Below, in pieces: positions 37,001 to 44,155 of a stretch of 64,000 nt of DNA. Each line of letters opens with the position of its first letter. Positions within the stretch are counted from its first letter, which is position 1. The position numbers were made by a program, and so were the translations under genes. This stretch comes from Herbiconiux solani NBRC 106740. Its GTDB lineage: Bacteria; Actinomycetota; Actinomycetes; Actinomycetales; Microbacteriaceae. The DNA lies in NCBI RefSeq assembly GCF_001571005.1, contig NZ_BCST01000004.1, positions 124,001-188,000 of the forward strand, read 5' to 3'. The notes beneath the pieces were generated by a model. It saw only the letters and a program-made list of their open reading frames with translations. It did no database searches and was not told the DNA's origin.

Positions 37001-37663
37001 CGCGACCTCGAACGCCTCGAGCACGGCCTGGTACTCCCGCAGGAACGACGCCGCCGCACCCCACTCGGCCACGCCCTCACGCTCGCCCAGCCGCGCCAGG
37101 TCGTCGGGCGAGACGCCGTTCTCGGTCGCCCGCATCGAGAGCTCGCGCAGCTCGGTGCGGAAAGCGCGCAGCCGCCGCACCTCAGGCGGCAGGTTCTCGG
37201 GCCACCCGTCACCGCCGCCCCCAGCAGCACCACCCCCAGCACCGCCTAGCGCGCCATCGCCCGCGTCTTCCCCCGCGTCGTCGATCCCCCCGTCGAGCAG
37301 CTCGGCCACGATCCTGTCCTGCTCCGCCCCCGTCAGCAGCGCCACGGCCCGCCCCGAGCCGCTCCGCACGAGGTCGAAGGCCACCGAGGTCGCCGTGCGG
37401 GCGAGCGGCCCGTTGCTCGGCAGCCCGAGCCGCAGCGCCACCCGGTCGCGGAGCCGGGTCGCGCTCTGCCGCGTCGGCGCGAGCACCAGCACGCTCTCGG
37501 GCGCAAGACCCTGCCGCAGCACACGATCGGCCACGAGCTCGAGCAGGGTCGTCGTCTTGCCGGTTCCGGGCGCCCCGATGACCGAGAAGGATGCCTCGAG
37601 CGGCCGCGCGAGGACAGCACGCTGCGACTCGTCGGGGACGACTCCGTTCGGCGCTGCTTCCAT
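34070..37663 (-). CDS. adnA: AdnA-type helicase-nuclease subunit
   Basis: 1197 residues from ATG 37663; the frame stays open to 37798, but that start lies 27 bases from the divergent DUF3107 gene and leaves a long tail before the Walker A motif. Motor motifs are diverged as is usual for the AdnA subunit: Walker A GAPGTGKTTT is intact, motif II reads VVVDDLQEF, motif III GDPDAATAGFRG, motif VI LAVSRSSEL. The nuclease domain looks intact (NGSIDRIERH, LLVVDLKTGKYP, HAQLASYQLAV). A Gly/Ala/Ser-rich insertion at about 690-765 and another of Ala/Pro near 1090-1120 are unusual. Confidence 0.88.
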   Translation of the reverse strand: MEAAPNGVVPDESQRAVLARPLEASFSVIGAPGTGKTTTLLELVADRVLRQGLAPESVLVLAPTRQSATRLRDRVALRLGLPSNGPLARTATSVAFDLVRSGSGRAVALLTGAEQDRIVAELLDGGIDDAGEDAGDGALGGAGGGAAGGGGDGWPENLPPEVRRLRAFRTELRELSMRATENGVSPDDLARLGEREGVAEWGAAASFLREYQAVLEAFEVAHLDSAELLAEARRVLRDQGGPEGLRLVVVDDLQEFSIGALNLVREFARQGVAVVAFGDPDAATAGFRGSDVRALGQLGRVLGVPVLPPVVLRESHRQGAVLRALTQRATERIGTAAAGRQRATISPGAAGESGDDGDGERGAGAETQPEGRVLRIQADSRAGEIATIARLLRERHLLHGTPWADMAVVVRSGALVPALARGLSLAEVPTRTLSAVQALRDDYAARHLAEAVALAIGTLEFTPQAVDEVILGPLCGVDSVGLRRLRLALRHEELAAGGLRHSDELLREALLMPGVLVTIDSAPARRVAALGATLAAVRASHAAGATIEELLWELWQRSHLAARWGELAAGSGIVAEEANRNLDGAVALFTAAKRSVEREPERPAELFLDEFLTAEVPEDTLSPRSRSGSVLVTTPTGAVGLEVAVVVVAGLQESVWPNLRLRGSLLHPQRLTALAAEGRLFGSRIDAADARVSAGLGAGAGLGVSSGQGTGVGPGVRSGSGTGVGPETSAGPGAGSGAGAGAGTGASAGSGEGVRHEAAAGGAGNGGAESRGEVLADELRMFALAVSRSSELTVLSCVSNDDEQPSAFFGLAPDAEPLAAPRHPYSLRGLTGHLRRRLAEDGDRRAAAALARLAEAGVPGADPEDWYGLLPASTEDPLVDPDDPEAVVRVSPSRIEAFEQSPLMWFVDQVAGGSSSLAAGIGTIVHSVMETAASDPEADLSVDELMKRSEDRWEELRFEAPWIEQRERRALRTKIEGLSQYLTHLRAGGAELVGAEAPFSFRQGRAQVNGSIDRIERHPDGRLLVVDLKTGKYPIRAADVPGHAQLASYQLAVHHGAVEGLEAAGDAPAAATAPATAAPAAGAFDPGAVDAGVEVNVGVVAAPGDGTAAIEAAEATGATGSRGAALLYVAKGEKGLRFTLRSQEALDETALGEIAARIEEVAEGMAAAVFPGMAEPEERDYQNRYEYRIQLIKAVTE
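35385..35595. repeat. Degenerate GC-rich repeat encoding a Gly/Ala linker inside adnA
   Basis: About 70 codons consist of six-base units related to CCCGCA, ACCTGC and CCCGAA, giving GAGAG and GTGVGPG stretches on the minus strand. It splits the helicase region ahead of the motif VI segment and is probably a flexible, length-variable linker. Confidence 0.7.
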
Positions 37664-37790
37664 CACGGCCACCACGCTAGCCGCACCCGCCGACATCCTC
37701 GCGCTGCCGGCCTGTTCGCTCTGGGCAGCTACCCGCAGGGGCCGGATCGACCGGCCGGGAGCCACGGGTGCCGTAATCTGAACCTGTGAT

Positions 37791-37806
37791 CGTGACATCG
37801 GTCACG
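37791..37806. promoter_or_regulatory. Palindrome upstream of the DUF3107 gene
   Basis: CGTGACATCGGTCACG is a 6-base inverted repeat with a four-base centre, 20 bases before ATG 37826 and in the divergent region shared with adnA. It could be an operator; no regulator is assigned. Confidence 0.4.
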
Positions 37807-37825
37807 TGACGTGAAAGGCACACTG

Positions 37826-38050
37826 ATGGACATCCGTATCGGCATCGCCAACTCGCCCCGTGAGCTCAACTTCGAGTCGAGCCAGTCCCCCGCCGACATC
37901 GAGCAGCTCGTCTCCGAGGCCCTGTCCGGCTCGGGCAGCCACCTCTCCCTGAAGGACAACAAGGGCAAGCTCTACGTCGTGCCCCTGGCTTCGCTCGCCT
38001 ACGTCGAGATCGGCTCCGAGGAGTCGCGTCGCGTCGGCTTCGTCGGCTAA
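37826..38050 (+). CDS. DUF3107 family small protein
   Basis: 74 residues from ATG 37826, with GAAAGG seven bases upstream. The sequence (MDIRIGIANSPRELNFES; KLYVVPLASLAYVEIG) is typical of the actinobacterial DUF3107 (TB9.4/Rv3208A) family, a small single-domain protein of unknown function always found near rhlE and adnAB. The open frame begins 15 bases earlier, without a better ribosome site. Confidence 0.92.
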   Translation: MDIRIGIANSPRELNFESSQSPADIEQLVSEALSGSGSHLSLKDNKGKLYVVPLASLAYVEIGSEESRRVGFVG

Positions 38051-38060
38051 CCTCGCTGGC

Positions 38061-38360
38061 ATGGAGCTCCTGTTCATAACCCTCGGCGGCATCATCCTGG
38101 GCCTTCTCGCCCGATACCTGCTGCCGAACCGCGACCGTCACGGCGCGGCCCTGATCCCGGCGATCGGGGCCGCCGTGTCGGCGGTCGTCTGGGTCGGCCT
38201 GACCTGGCTCGGCTGGGCGTGGGACGGCGGGTGGATCTGGGTGGTCAGCCTGGTCGTCACGGCCATCGTGGTCGTCGCAGCCGACATCCTGATCGGCCGC
38301 ACGCGCAAGACGCACGACGCCGAGCGCCTGCAGCTGCTGCTCTCCCGCCGCGCCGCCTGA
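38061..38360 (+). CDS. Small membrane protein of unknown function
   Basis: 99 residues with three hydrophobic helices (about 2-20, 31-52 and 55-78) and a basic C-terminal tail (RTRKTHDAERLQLLLSRR). It starts 10 bases after the DUF3107 stop in the same direction, so the two are probably co-transcribed. No family recognised; the TM-loop layout resembles small GlsB/YeaQ-like proteins but I do not claim it. Confidence 0.7.
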   Translation: MELLFITLGGIILGLLARYLLPNRDRHGAALIPAIGAAVSAVVWVGLTWLGWAWDGGWIWVVSLVVTAIVVVAADILIGRTRKTHDAERLQLLLSRRAA

Positions 38361-38478
38361 CGAGCGCGACAGCCCGACCAGCGCTCCGGCTCGACGAGCG
38401 TCACGCCTGACGAGCCTCGCGCTCGCTGCGCCGATCGAGGGCTGCTACTGCCCGACGAGCGCTCAGGCCGACGAACGC
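38361..38478. repeat. Degenerate short direct repeats in convergent spacer
   Basis: The spacer between the stops of the small membrane protein and the ferritin-like gene holds repeated CGACGAGCG, CCGACGAACGCTCAGG and related words. No terminator hairpin with a U run is seen. Confidence 0.5.
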
Positions 38479-39195
38479 TCAGGCAGTCAGCCCGAGCCGG
38501 TCCATCCGCCGAGTGTGCGAGGCGATCATCTCGGTGAACACCGGCTCGATCCGCTGCTCGTCCGATTCCGGGTTGCCGGTGAGGTGGATGGCCGAGCGGG
38601 CCACCAGCAGCGTGTCGCCGACCACGCGGCGACCCCACATGGCCAGTCGAGAGCCGAGCACCGCATCCGCGTCGGTGGCCTCGCTCAGGATGCCGACGAT
38701 CGCCGTGCGCCCTGTCTCGGCGTCGAGGATGGCGACGCACCGCGGCCCGATGTCGCCCGGCAGCCCGGCCGCGAGCAGGGTGAAGAAGTCGTCGAGGATC
38801 CCCGCCGTCAGGTACACGCTCGCCAGCTGTTCGAACCAGTCCGCACCCTTGACGATCGCGCGATAACGGTCGATGCCCGCGGTGAAGGGCTCGATCACCT
38901 CGGCCGGGGTGTCGACCCGGCGGCGGATCTCGGCGACCAGCCGCTCGTGCTTGTCCAGCGCCTGCGTAGCCGCGGGTGCCAGTGCCTGCTTCGCGGCGAC
39001 CGTGGGGGCCGAGCCGATGGCGGCCGACAGCTCCTCGAAGATCGCCAGCTGCACGTAGGCGACCTGCCCCAGATAGGGCAGCACCTCGGGCGTCAGCTCG
39101 GCGAGATTGACCTTCGGATAGTCGGTGGTGTTCTCCCGGGGCTTCAGCCGCGGGATGTCGATGCGCACCTTCGGGCGGCGGAGGAATCCGAACAC
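38479..39195 (-). CDS. Ferritin-like fold protein
   Basis: 238 residues from GTG 39195 with AGGA eight bases upstream. A helical ferritin-like-fold protein conserved in actinobacteria next to rhlE (Rv3210c in Mycobacterium). LGQVAYVQLAIFEELSAA and HERLVAEIRRR are in the expected helices, but I do not see the full set of ExxH pairs of diiron enzymes, so metal binding is doubtful. It is divergent to the rhlE gene (191 bases between starts). Function not established. Confidence 0.8.
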   Translation of the reverse strand: MFGFLRRPKVRIDIPRLKPRENTTDYPKVNLAELTPEVLPYLGQVAYVQLAIFEELSAAIGSAPTVAAKQALAPAATQALDKHERLVAEIRRRVDTPAEVIEPFTAGIDRYRAIVKGADWFEQLASVYLTAGILDDFFTLLAAGLPGDIGPRCVAILDAETGRTAIVGILSEATDADAVLGSRLAMWGRRVVGDTLLVARSAIHLTGNPESDEQRIEPVFTEMIASHTRRMDRLGLTA

Positions 39196-39386
39196 GACGC
39201 CAATCCTATCCGCGCGTCGGGGACCGCCTCCGACACCGCACCACCCCACGTCGACTAAACTCGACCCGGGCCCTGACGAAACTCGGGGCAATCGCCGCCG
39301 CCCGACGCCATCGTCGGATGTCGCCCGCGTCTCTGGCGGGCACCGTTCCTCTCCGGCGGCCACGTCCTTTACGACAGGTATCCATA

Positions 39387-40925
39387 GTGACTTTCAGTGA
39401 ACTCAACATCGACCAGGACATGGTCGACGCCCTTGCAGCCAAGGGCATCCTCGAACCGTTCCCCATCCAGGAGCAGACGATCCCCCTCGCCCTCGACGGC
39501 CAGGACATCATCGGCCAGGCGAAGACGGGAACCGGCAAGACCTTCGGCTTCGGCCTCCCCCTCATCCAGCGCCTCGGTCTCGACCCGGCGCCGGGCGTCA
39601 AGGCGCTCGTCGTCGTCCCCACCCGCGAACTCTGCGTGCAGGTGACCGAAGACCTCGAGATCGCCGCGGGCAACCGCCCCACCAAGATCGTCTCGATCTA
39701 CGGCGGCAAGGCCTACGAGGGTCAGATCGAGCAGATCAAGGCCGGCGCGCAGATCGTCGTCGGAACCCCGGGCCGCCTCCTCGACCTCGCCGGACAGCGC
39801 CTGCTGAACCTCGGCGCCGTGCAGGAGATGGTGCTCGACGAGGCCGACAAGATGCTCGACCTCGGCTTCCTCGCCGACATCGAGAAGCTGTTCGCGCAGA
39901 CCCCGGCCACCCGCCACACCATGCTCTTCTCGGCCACCATGCCCGGCCCGATCGTGGCGCTGGCCCGCCGGTTCATGAACCGGCCCATCCACATCCGCGC
40001 CACCGACCCCGACGAGGGTCTGACGCAGGCGAACATCAAGCACCTCATCTACCGCGCCCACAACATGGACAAGGACGAGGTCATCGCCCGCATCCTCCAG
40101 GCCGAGGGCCGCGGCAAGACCGTCGTGTTCACCCGCACGAAGCGTGCTGCCGCGAAGCTCGTCGAAGAGCTCAACGACCGCGGTTTCAACGCCGCCGCCG
40201 TGCACGGCGACCTCAACCAGGAGCAGCGCGAGCGCGCCATGGCCGCCTTCAAGGCCGGCAAGAAGGACATCCTGATCGCCACGGATGTCGCGGCCCGCGG
40301 TATCGACGTCGACGACGTCACCCACGTGATCAACCACACGATCCCGGATGACGACAAGACCTACCTGCACCGCGCCGGCCGCACCGGCCGCGCCGGCAAG
40401 ACCGGCATCGCGGTCACCTTCGTCGACTGGGACGACCTGCACAAGTGGGCGCTGATCAACCGCGCCCTCGAGTTCGGCCAGCCCGAGCCGACCGAGACCT
40501 ACTCCTCGTCGCCGCACCTCTTCACCGACCTCGACATCCCCGCGGGCACCCGCGGGCGCCTGAAGCCGGCGTCGCCGAAGGCGGCGGATGCGGGATCCGG
40601 GTCGCGCGAGCGTTCGGACCGTGGCGACCGCGGCGAGCGTTCCGACCGGGGCGACCTCTCCGGCGGCCGCGGCGGAGCGGCGTCGAGCGCCGGCGGAACC
40701 GGCGACTCGCGTCCCCCGCGCAGCCGCAACCGCAGCCGCACGCGTACCGACGGCGCCTCCCCCTCCACCGCCCCCGCGGGCTCCGGCGAGCCGGCGGTCG
40801 CCGGTGACACCGCCGTCGCGACCGAGTCGACCTCGGCCGGTTCGGGCTCCGAGCACCACGACGGCAACAGCGCACCCCGCCGCCGCAGCCGCTCGCGCCG
40901 CCGCGGCCCCCGCCCCACCGAGTGA
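39387..40925 (+). CDS. rhlE: DEAD-box RNA helicase (RhlE-like)
   Basis: 512 residues from GTG 39387 with CAGG nine bases upstream. Q motif FPIQEQTIPLAL, motif I GQAKTGTGKT, Ia PTRELCVQV, II VLDEADKMLDLGF, III FSATMPG, IV VVFTRTKRAA, V ATDVAARGIDV and VI HRAGRTGRAGK are complete. The last 110 residues are disordered, rich in Arg/Gly/Ser/Asp (SDRGDRGERSDRGD) and end in a basic RRRSRSRRRG tail that should bind RNA. Likely acts in ribosome assembly or mRNA turnover, especially in the cold. The Mycobacterium positional equivalent is Rv3211. Confidence 0.94.
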   Translation: MTFSELNIDQDMVDALAAKGILEPFPIQEQTIPLALDGQDIIGQAKTGTGKTFGFGLPLIQRLGLDPAPGVKALVVVPTRELCVQVTEDLEIAAGNRPTKIVSIYGGKAYEGQIEQIKAGAQIVVGTPGRLLDLAGQRLLNLGAVQEMVLDEADKMLDLGFLADIEKLFAQTPATRHTMLFSATMPGPIVALARRFMNRPIHIRATDPDEGLTQANIKHLIYRAHNMDKDEVIARILQAEGRGKTVVFTRTKRAAAKLVEELNDRGFNAAAVHGDLNQEQRERAMAAFKAGKKDILIATDVAARGIDVDDVTHVINHTIPDDDKTYLHRAGRTGRAGKTGIAVTFVDWDDLHKWALINRALEFGQPEPTETYSSSPHLFTDLDIPAGTRGRLKPASPKAADAGSGSRERSDRGDRGERSDRGDLSGGRGGAASSAGGTGDSRPPRSRNRSRTRTDGASPSTAPAGSGEPAVAGDTAVATESTSAGSGSEHHDGNSAPRRRSRSRRRGPRPTE

Positions 40926-40936
40926 TCGGACCGGAT

Positions 40937-41012
40937 CCGGAGTAACTGCGCAAATAACGAGGACCGATGCCATATAGGGCGTCGGTCCTCGTTATTTGCG
41001 CAGAAACTCCGG
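40937..41012. repeat. Very long near-perfect hairpin between convergent genes
   Basis: Two perfect 22-base arms (40946-40967 and 40982-41003), extended inward by four more pairs and outward across a two-base mismatch by CCGGAGT/ACTCCGG, giving a stem of about 33 pairs with a six-base loop. The arms are AT-richer than the surroundings (CGCAAATAACGAGG). There is no U run on either side, so it is not an ordinary intrinsic terminator. It lies between the convergent rhlE and PHP genes. Confidence 0.85.
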
Positions 41013-41030
41013 TGCGGCACCCGTCAGGGG

Positions 41031-41900
41031 TCAGCCGTAGACCGGGCTCCACCCCGTCGCGCGCGCGATCAGCGCCTCGAGCACCTCGGGCGCCGTCGTG
41101 TTCTCGCCGAGCCGGTTCGGCTTGCCCTCGCCGTGGTAGTCGCTCGAGCCAGTGAGGCGCAATCCGTGCTCGGCCGCGAGCCGGCGCAGGCGCAACTTGC
41201 CCTCGGGTGTGTTCTCGCGGTGATCGACCTCGAGCCCGAACAGCCCCGCCTCGGCATACTCCGCGAGCCGCGACTCGAGGGCTACGTCGGTGCGGCTGCG
41301 GGTCGCGGGATGCGCGATCACGGGCACCCCGCCCGCCGCGACCACGAGCCGGATCGCGTCGAGCGGATCCGGCGCGTAGTGCGGCTGGTAGTACCCGGCC
41401 TGCCAGTGCAGGATGCCGGCGAAGGCCTCGCTGCGGTCGTGCGCCAGCCCGTTGGCCACGAGCGCGTCCGCGATGTGCGGCCGCCCCACCGTCGCTCCGG
41501 GCTCGGTCTGCGCGAGCACGTCGTCCCAGTGCAGCGCGTAGTCGTGCGAGATGCGCTCGACCATGTCCTCGGCGCGTTGCAGCCGCGCCTTCCGGATGCG
41601 GGTGGTCTCGGCCAGCAGAGCCTCGTCGGCGGGGTCGATCAGGTAGGCCAGCAGGTGCACGCTCGCCCAGCCCAGCCGGGTCGACAGCTCCATGCCCGGG
41701 ATGAGAGTGACCCCGTTCTCGACGGCGGCGACGGATGCTTCGGCCCAGCCCCCGGTCGAGTCGTGGTCGGTGATGGCGACGGTACCGAGTCCGGCGGCCG
41801 CCGCGGCCCGCACGAGGTCGCCGGGCGTCTCCGTGCCGTCGGAGACCCTGCTGTGCGTGTGCAGATCGATCGGCTCCCGGAAAAGCCGATCGGAAGACAT
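41031..41900 (-). CDS. PHP domain phosphoesterase
   Basis: 289 residues from ATG 41900. The PHP metal motifs are in order: DLHTHSRVSDG, ITDHDSTGG, PGMELS, GRPHIADAL, VPVIAHPA and SSDYHGEGK. This fits the trinuclear-metal YciV/RNase AM-like group, which hydrolyses 3',5'-nucleotide bisphosphates or short 5'-monophosphate RNA. It is divergent to the aminopeptidase gene at 41985 (84 bases between starts) and convergent to rhlE across the long hairpin. Confidence 0.9.
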   Translation of the reverse strand: MSSDRLFREPIDLHTHSRVSDGTETPGDLVRAAAAAGLGTVAITDHDSTGGWAEASVAAVENGVTLIPGMELSTRLGWASVHLLAYLIDPADEALLAETTRIRKARLQRAEDMVERISHDYALHWDDVLAQTEPGATVGRPHIADALVANGLAHDRSEAFAGILHWQAGYYQPHYAPDPLDAIRLVVAAGGVPVIAHPATRSRTDVALESRLAEYAEAGLFGLEVDHRENTPEGKLRLRRLAAEHGLRLTGSSDYHGEGKPNRLGENTTAPEVLEALIARATGWSPVYG

Positions 41901-41984
41901 CCCACAATCGTACCCAGTCGGCGAGTTCTCCACAGACCTCCGCGGCCTCGGGATGCTCGCGGGCCGGGGGTGGAGAATGGAGTC

Positions 41985-43514
41985 ATGGCAGAGACATCCG
42001 CACCGACCACCGCCGGGCCCGGCACGACCACCGACGGCACCACGACCACCGACGCCGCGACGACGGTCGACCCCTCGGTCACCGAGGCCCCCGAGCCCCG
42101 CGCCACGAGCAACCGCTCCACGACCCCCGGCTCCGACACCTTCCGCGACTACATCGCGAGCAGCTGGGCCGAGCGCGAGGACACACTGCCGCCCGCCCGC
42201 GAGCAGGCCTCCTTCGCCGCCCGCCGTCGCGCACGCGTCTCCGAGGCGCACCCCGGCAAGCGCCTGATCGTGCCCTCGGGAGCTCCGAAGCAGCGCTCAA
42301 ACGACACCGACTACCCCTACCGCGCGCACTCCGCGTTCTCCTACCTCACCGGCTGGGGCTCCGACTCCGAGCCCGGAGCGTTCCTGGTCTTCGAGCCCGC
42401 CGGCGAGACCGGGCACGAAGTGACCCTCTACTTCCGGGAGCGCGCCGGCCGCGACTCCGACGAGTTCTACGCGAACCCCGAGATCGGCGAGTTCTGGATC
42501 GGCGCGCGCCCCTCGCTCGCCCAGGTCTCGAGCGACCTCGGCATCCCGGCCCGCGGCATCTCCGACTTCGACGCCGTCGTGTTCGACGACGACACCCTCG
42601 TCGTGCGCGAAGCCGCTCCCGAGCTGCCCGCCGGCGCCCACGAGCCGGCCGACGCCGACTTCGAGCGCTTCCTCTCCGAGCAGCGGCTGGTGAAGGATGC
42701 CTACGAGCTCGAGCAGATGCGCCTCGCCGTCGCCGCCACGGCCCGCGGTTTCGACGACGTGATCGCCGACTTCCGCCGCAGCTCCGCCGCCCCTCGCGGC
42801 GAGCGGCTGGTCGAGGGCGTGTTCAACACCCGCGCCCGCCTGGACGGCAACACCGTCGGCTACGACACGATCGCGGCCTCCGGTCCGCACGCCTGCATCC
42901 TTCACTGGACGCGGAACGACGGTCCCGTCCTGCCGGGAGACCTCATCCTGATCGATGCCGGGGTCGAGCTCGACAGCTACTACACGGCCGACATCACCCG
43001 CACGATCCCGGTCGACGGCCGCTTCACCGACGTGCAGCGCCGCGTCTACGAGGCCGTGCGCGAGGCGGCGGATGCGGCGTTCGCGATCGTCAAGCCGGGC
43101 ATCCGGTTCCGCGAGATCCACCAGACCGCCATGGCGGTCATCGCCCGGCGCACCGCCGAGTGGGGACTCCTCCCGGTGAGCGCCGAGGAGGCGATGGAGC
43201 CCGAGAACCAGCAGCACCGCCGGTACATGGTGCACGGCACGAGCCACCACCTCGGCATCGACGTGCACGACTGCGCGAAGGCCCGCCGCGAACTCTACCT
43301 CGACGGCGTGCTCGAGGAGGGCATGGTCTTCACGATCGAACCCGGCCTCTACTTCCAGCCGGACGACCTGACGGTGCCGGCGGAGATGCGCGGCATCGGG
43401 GTGCGGATCGAGGACGACATCGTCGTCACCGCCGACGGCGCGGAGAACCTCTCGGCGGGCATCCCGCGCACGGCCGACGAGGTCGAGGAGTGGTACGCGC
43501 GACTGAACGCCTGA
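41985..43514 (+). CDS. pepP: Xaa-Pro aminopeptidase (aminopeptidase P)
   Basis: Dimanganese pita-bread peptidase of 509 residues from ATG 41985. Metal ligands are visible: Asp in LIDAGVELDS, Asp in YYTADITRT, His in GTSHHLGIDVHD, Glu in TIEPGLYF and Glu in GVRIEDDI. An AMP_N domain comes first (about 60-200). The first 55 residues are a Thr/Pro/Ala-rich, probably disordered extension uncommon in the family. It removes N-terminal residues preceding proline. Short direct repeats follow the stop. Confidence 0.93.
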   Translation: MAETSAPTTAGPGTTTDGTTTTDAATTVDPSVTEAPEPRATSNRSTTPGSDTFRDYIASSWAEREDTLPPAREQASFAARRRARVSEAHPGKRLIVPSGAPKQRSNDTDYPYRAHSAFSYLTGWGSDSEPGAFLVFEPAGETGHEVTLYFRERAGRDSDEFYANPEIGEFWIGARPSLAQVSSDLGIPARGISDFDAVVFDDDTLVVREAAPELPAGAHEPADADFERFLSEQRLVKDAYELEQMRLAVAATARGFDDVIADFRRSSAAPRGERLVEGVFNTRARLDGNTVGYDTIAASGPHACILHWTRNDGPVLPGDLILIDAGVELDSYYTADITRTIPVDGRFTDVQRRVYEAVREAADAAFAIVKPGIRFREIHQTAMAVIARRTAEWGLLPVSAEEAMEPENQQHRRYMVHGTSHHLGIDVHDCAKARRELYLDGVLEEGMVFTIEPGLYFQPDDLTVPAEMRGIGVRIEDDIVVTADGAENLSAGIPRTADEVEEWYARLNA

Positions 43515-43545
43515 GAACCCGAGCGCCTGAGAACCCGAGCGCCTC
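43509..43545. repeat. Short direct repeat at the 3' end of pepP
   Basis: GCCTGAGAACCCGA occurs twice in tandem, the first copy containing the pepP stop codon. It is followed by further GCGCCTGAGCGCTCAGCGC words, a small palindrome. Confidence 0.6.
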
Positions 43546-43587
43546 TGCGCCTGAGCGCTCAGCGCCCGGGTGCCCGGTCCTGAGCAC

Positions 43588-44085
43588 TCAGGGCTGCTCG
43601 GTCCCGTCGAGCAGGTTCCGCGCCCGGTTCGCGAGCTCCGGCGTCACGATGAGGGCGTAGGAGCTCGCGACCACCTGCATCACCGAGGTGTAGTCGCGGC
43701 GCCGCCGGTTGAGGCTGTAGACGACGATGTTGAAGAACATCCCGAACCCGGCCCCGATGAGCGCCGCGGCACCCAGGAACAGCGGCGTCGTGGTCGTCGG
43801 CGAGATCAGCAGGAAGAGCAGCCCGAAGAAGATGCCGATCCAGACGCCCGAGAGGGCGCCGGCCAGCGCGGCCCGCCCGTAGCTGAGGGTGCCGGTGACC
43901 TGCTCGACGCTCTTCAGATCGCTGCCGACGATCGAGACCTGCTTCACCGGGAACCCGGCGTGACCGAGCCGGTCGACGGCCGCCTGGGCCTCGGGGTAGG
44001 TCTCGAATCCCGCCACGGTCTCGCCGCGCGGGATGACGGGCACCTGCCGGGGCACGCGGGAGGAGGAAGAGGGGCGATCGCTCAC
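43588..44085 (-). CDS. General stress protein 17M-like membrane protein
   Basis: 165 residues from GTG 44085. The N-terminal YflT/17M domain (VAGFETYPEAQAAVDRLGHAG; VKQVSIVGSDLK) precedes two hydrophobic, Gly-rich helices (about 70-95 and 98-122) and a C-terminal YALIVTPELANRAR segment. Actinobacterial members are membrane-associated; the function is unknown. Divergent to the PRC/CBS gene with 70 bases between starts, as I recall for Rv1234/Rv1232c-type neighbourhoods. Confidence 0.82.
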   Translation of the reverse strand: MSDRPSSSSRVPRQVPVIPRGETVAGFETYPEAQAAVDRLGHAGFPVKQVSIVGSDLKSVEQVTGTLSYGRAALAGALSGVWIGIFFGLLFLLISPTTTTPLFLGAAALIGAGFGMFFNIVVYSLNRRRRDYTSVMQVVASSYALIVTPELANRARNLLDGTEQP

Positions 44086-44155
44086 TCCCCCATCCTTTCA
44101 CGGGGCCGTCCGCGGTGCCCCGAACCGCCCAGGTCGAAGGTCTAAGTTAGTAGTC

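Noticed and set aside
40937-41012. Short CRISPR-like or attachment-site repeat
   Set aside because: Only one inverted pair exists, with no regular spacers, no cas gene and no integrase nearby. I found no CRISPR array in the window.
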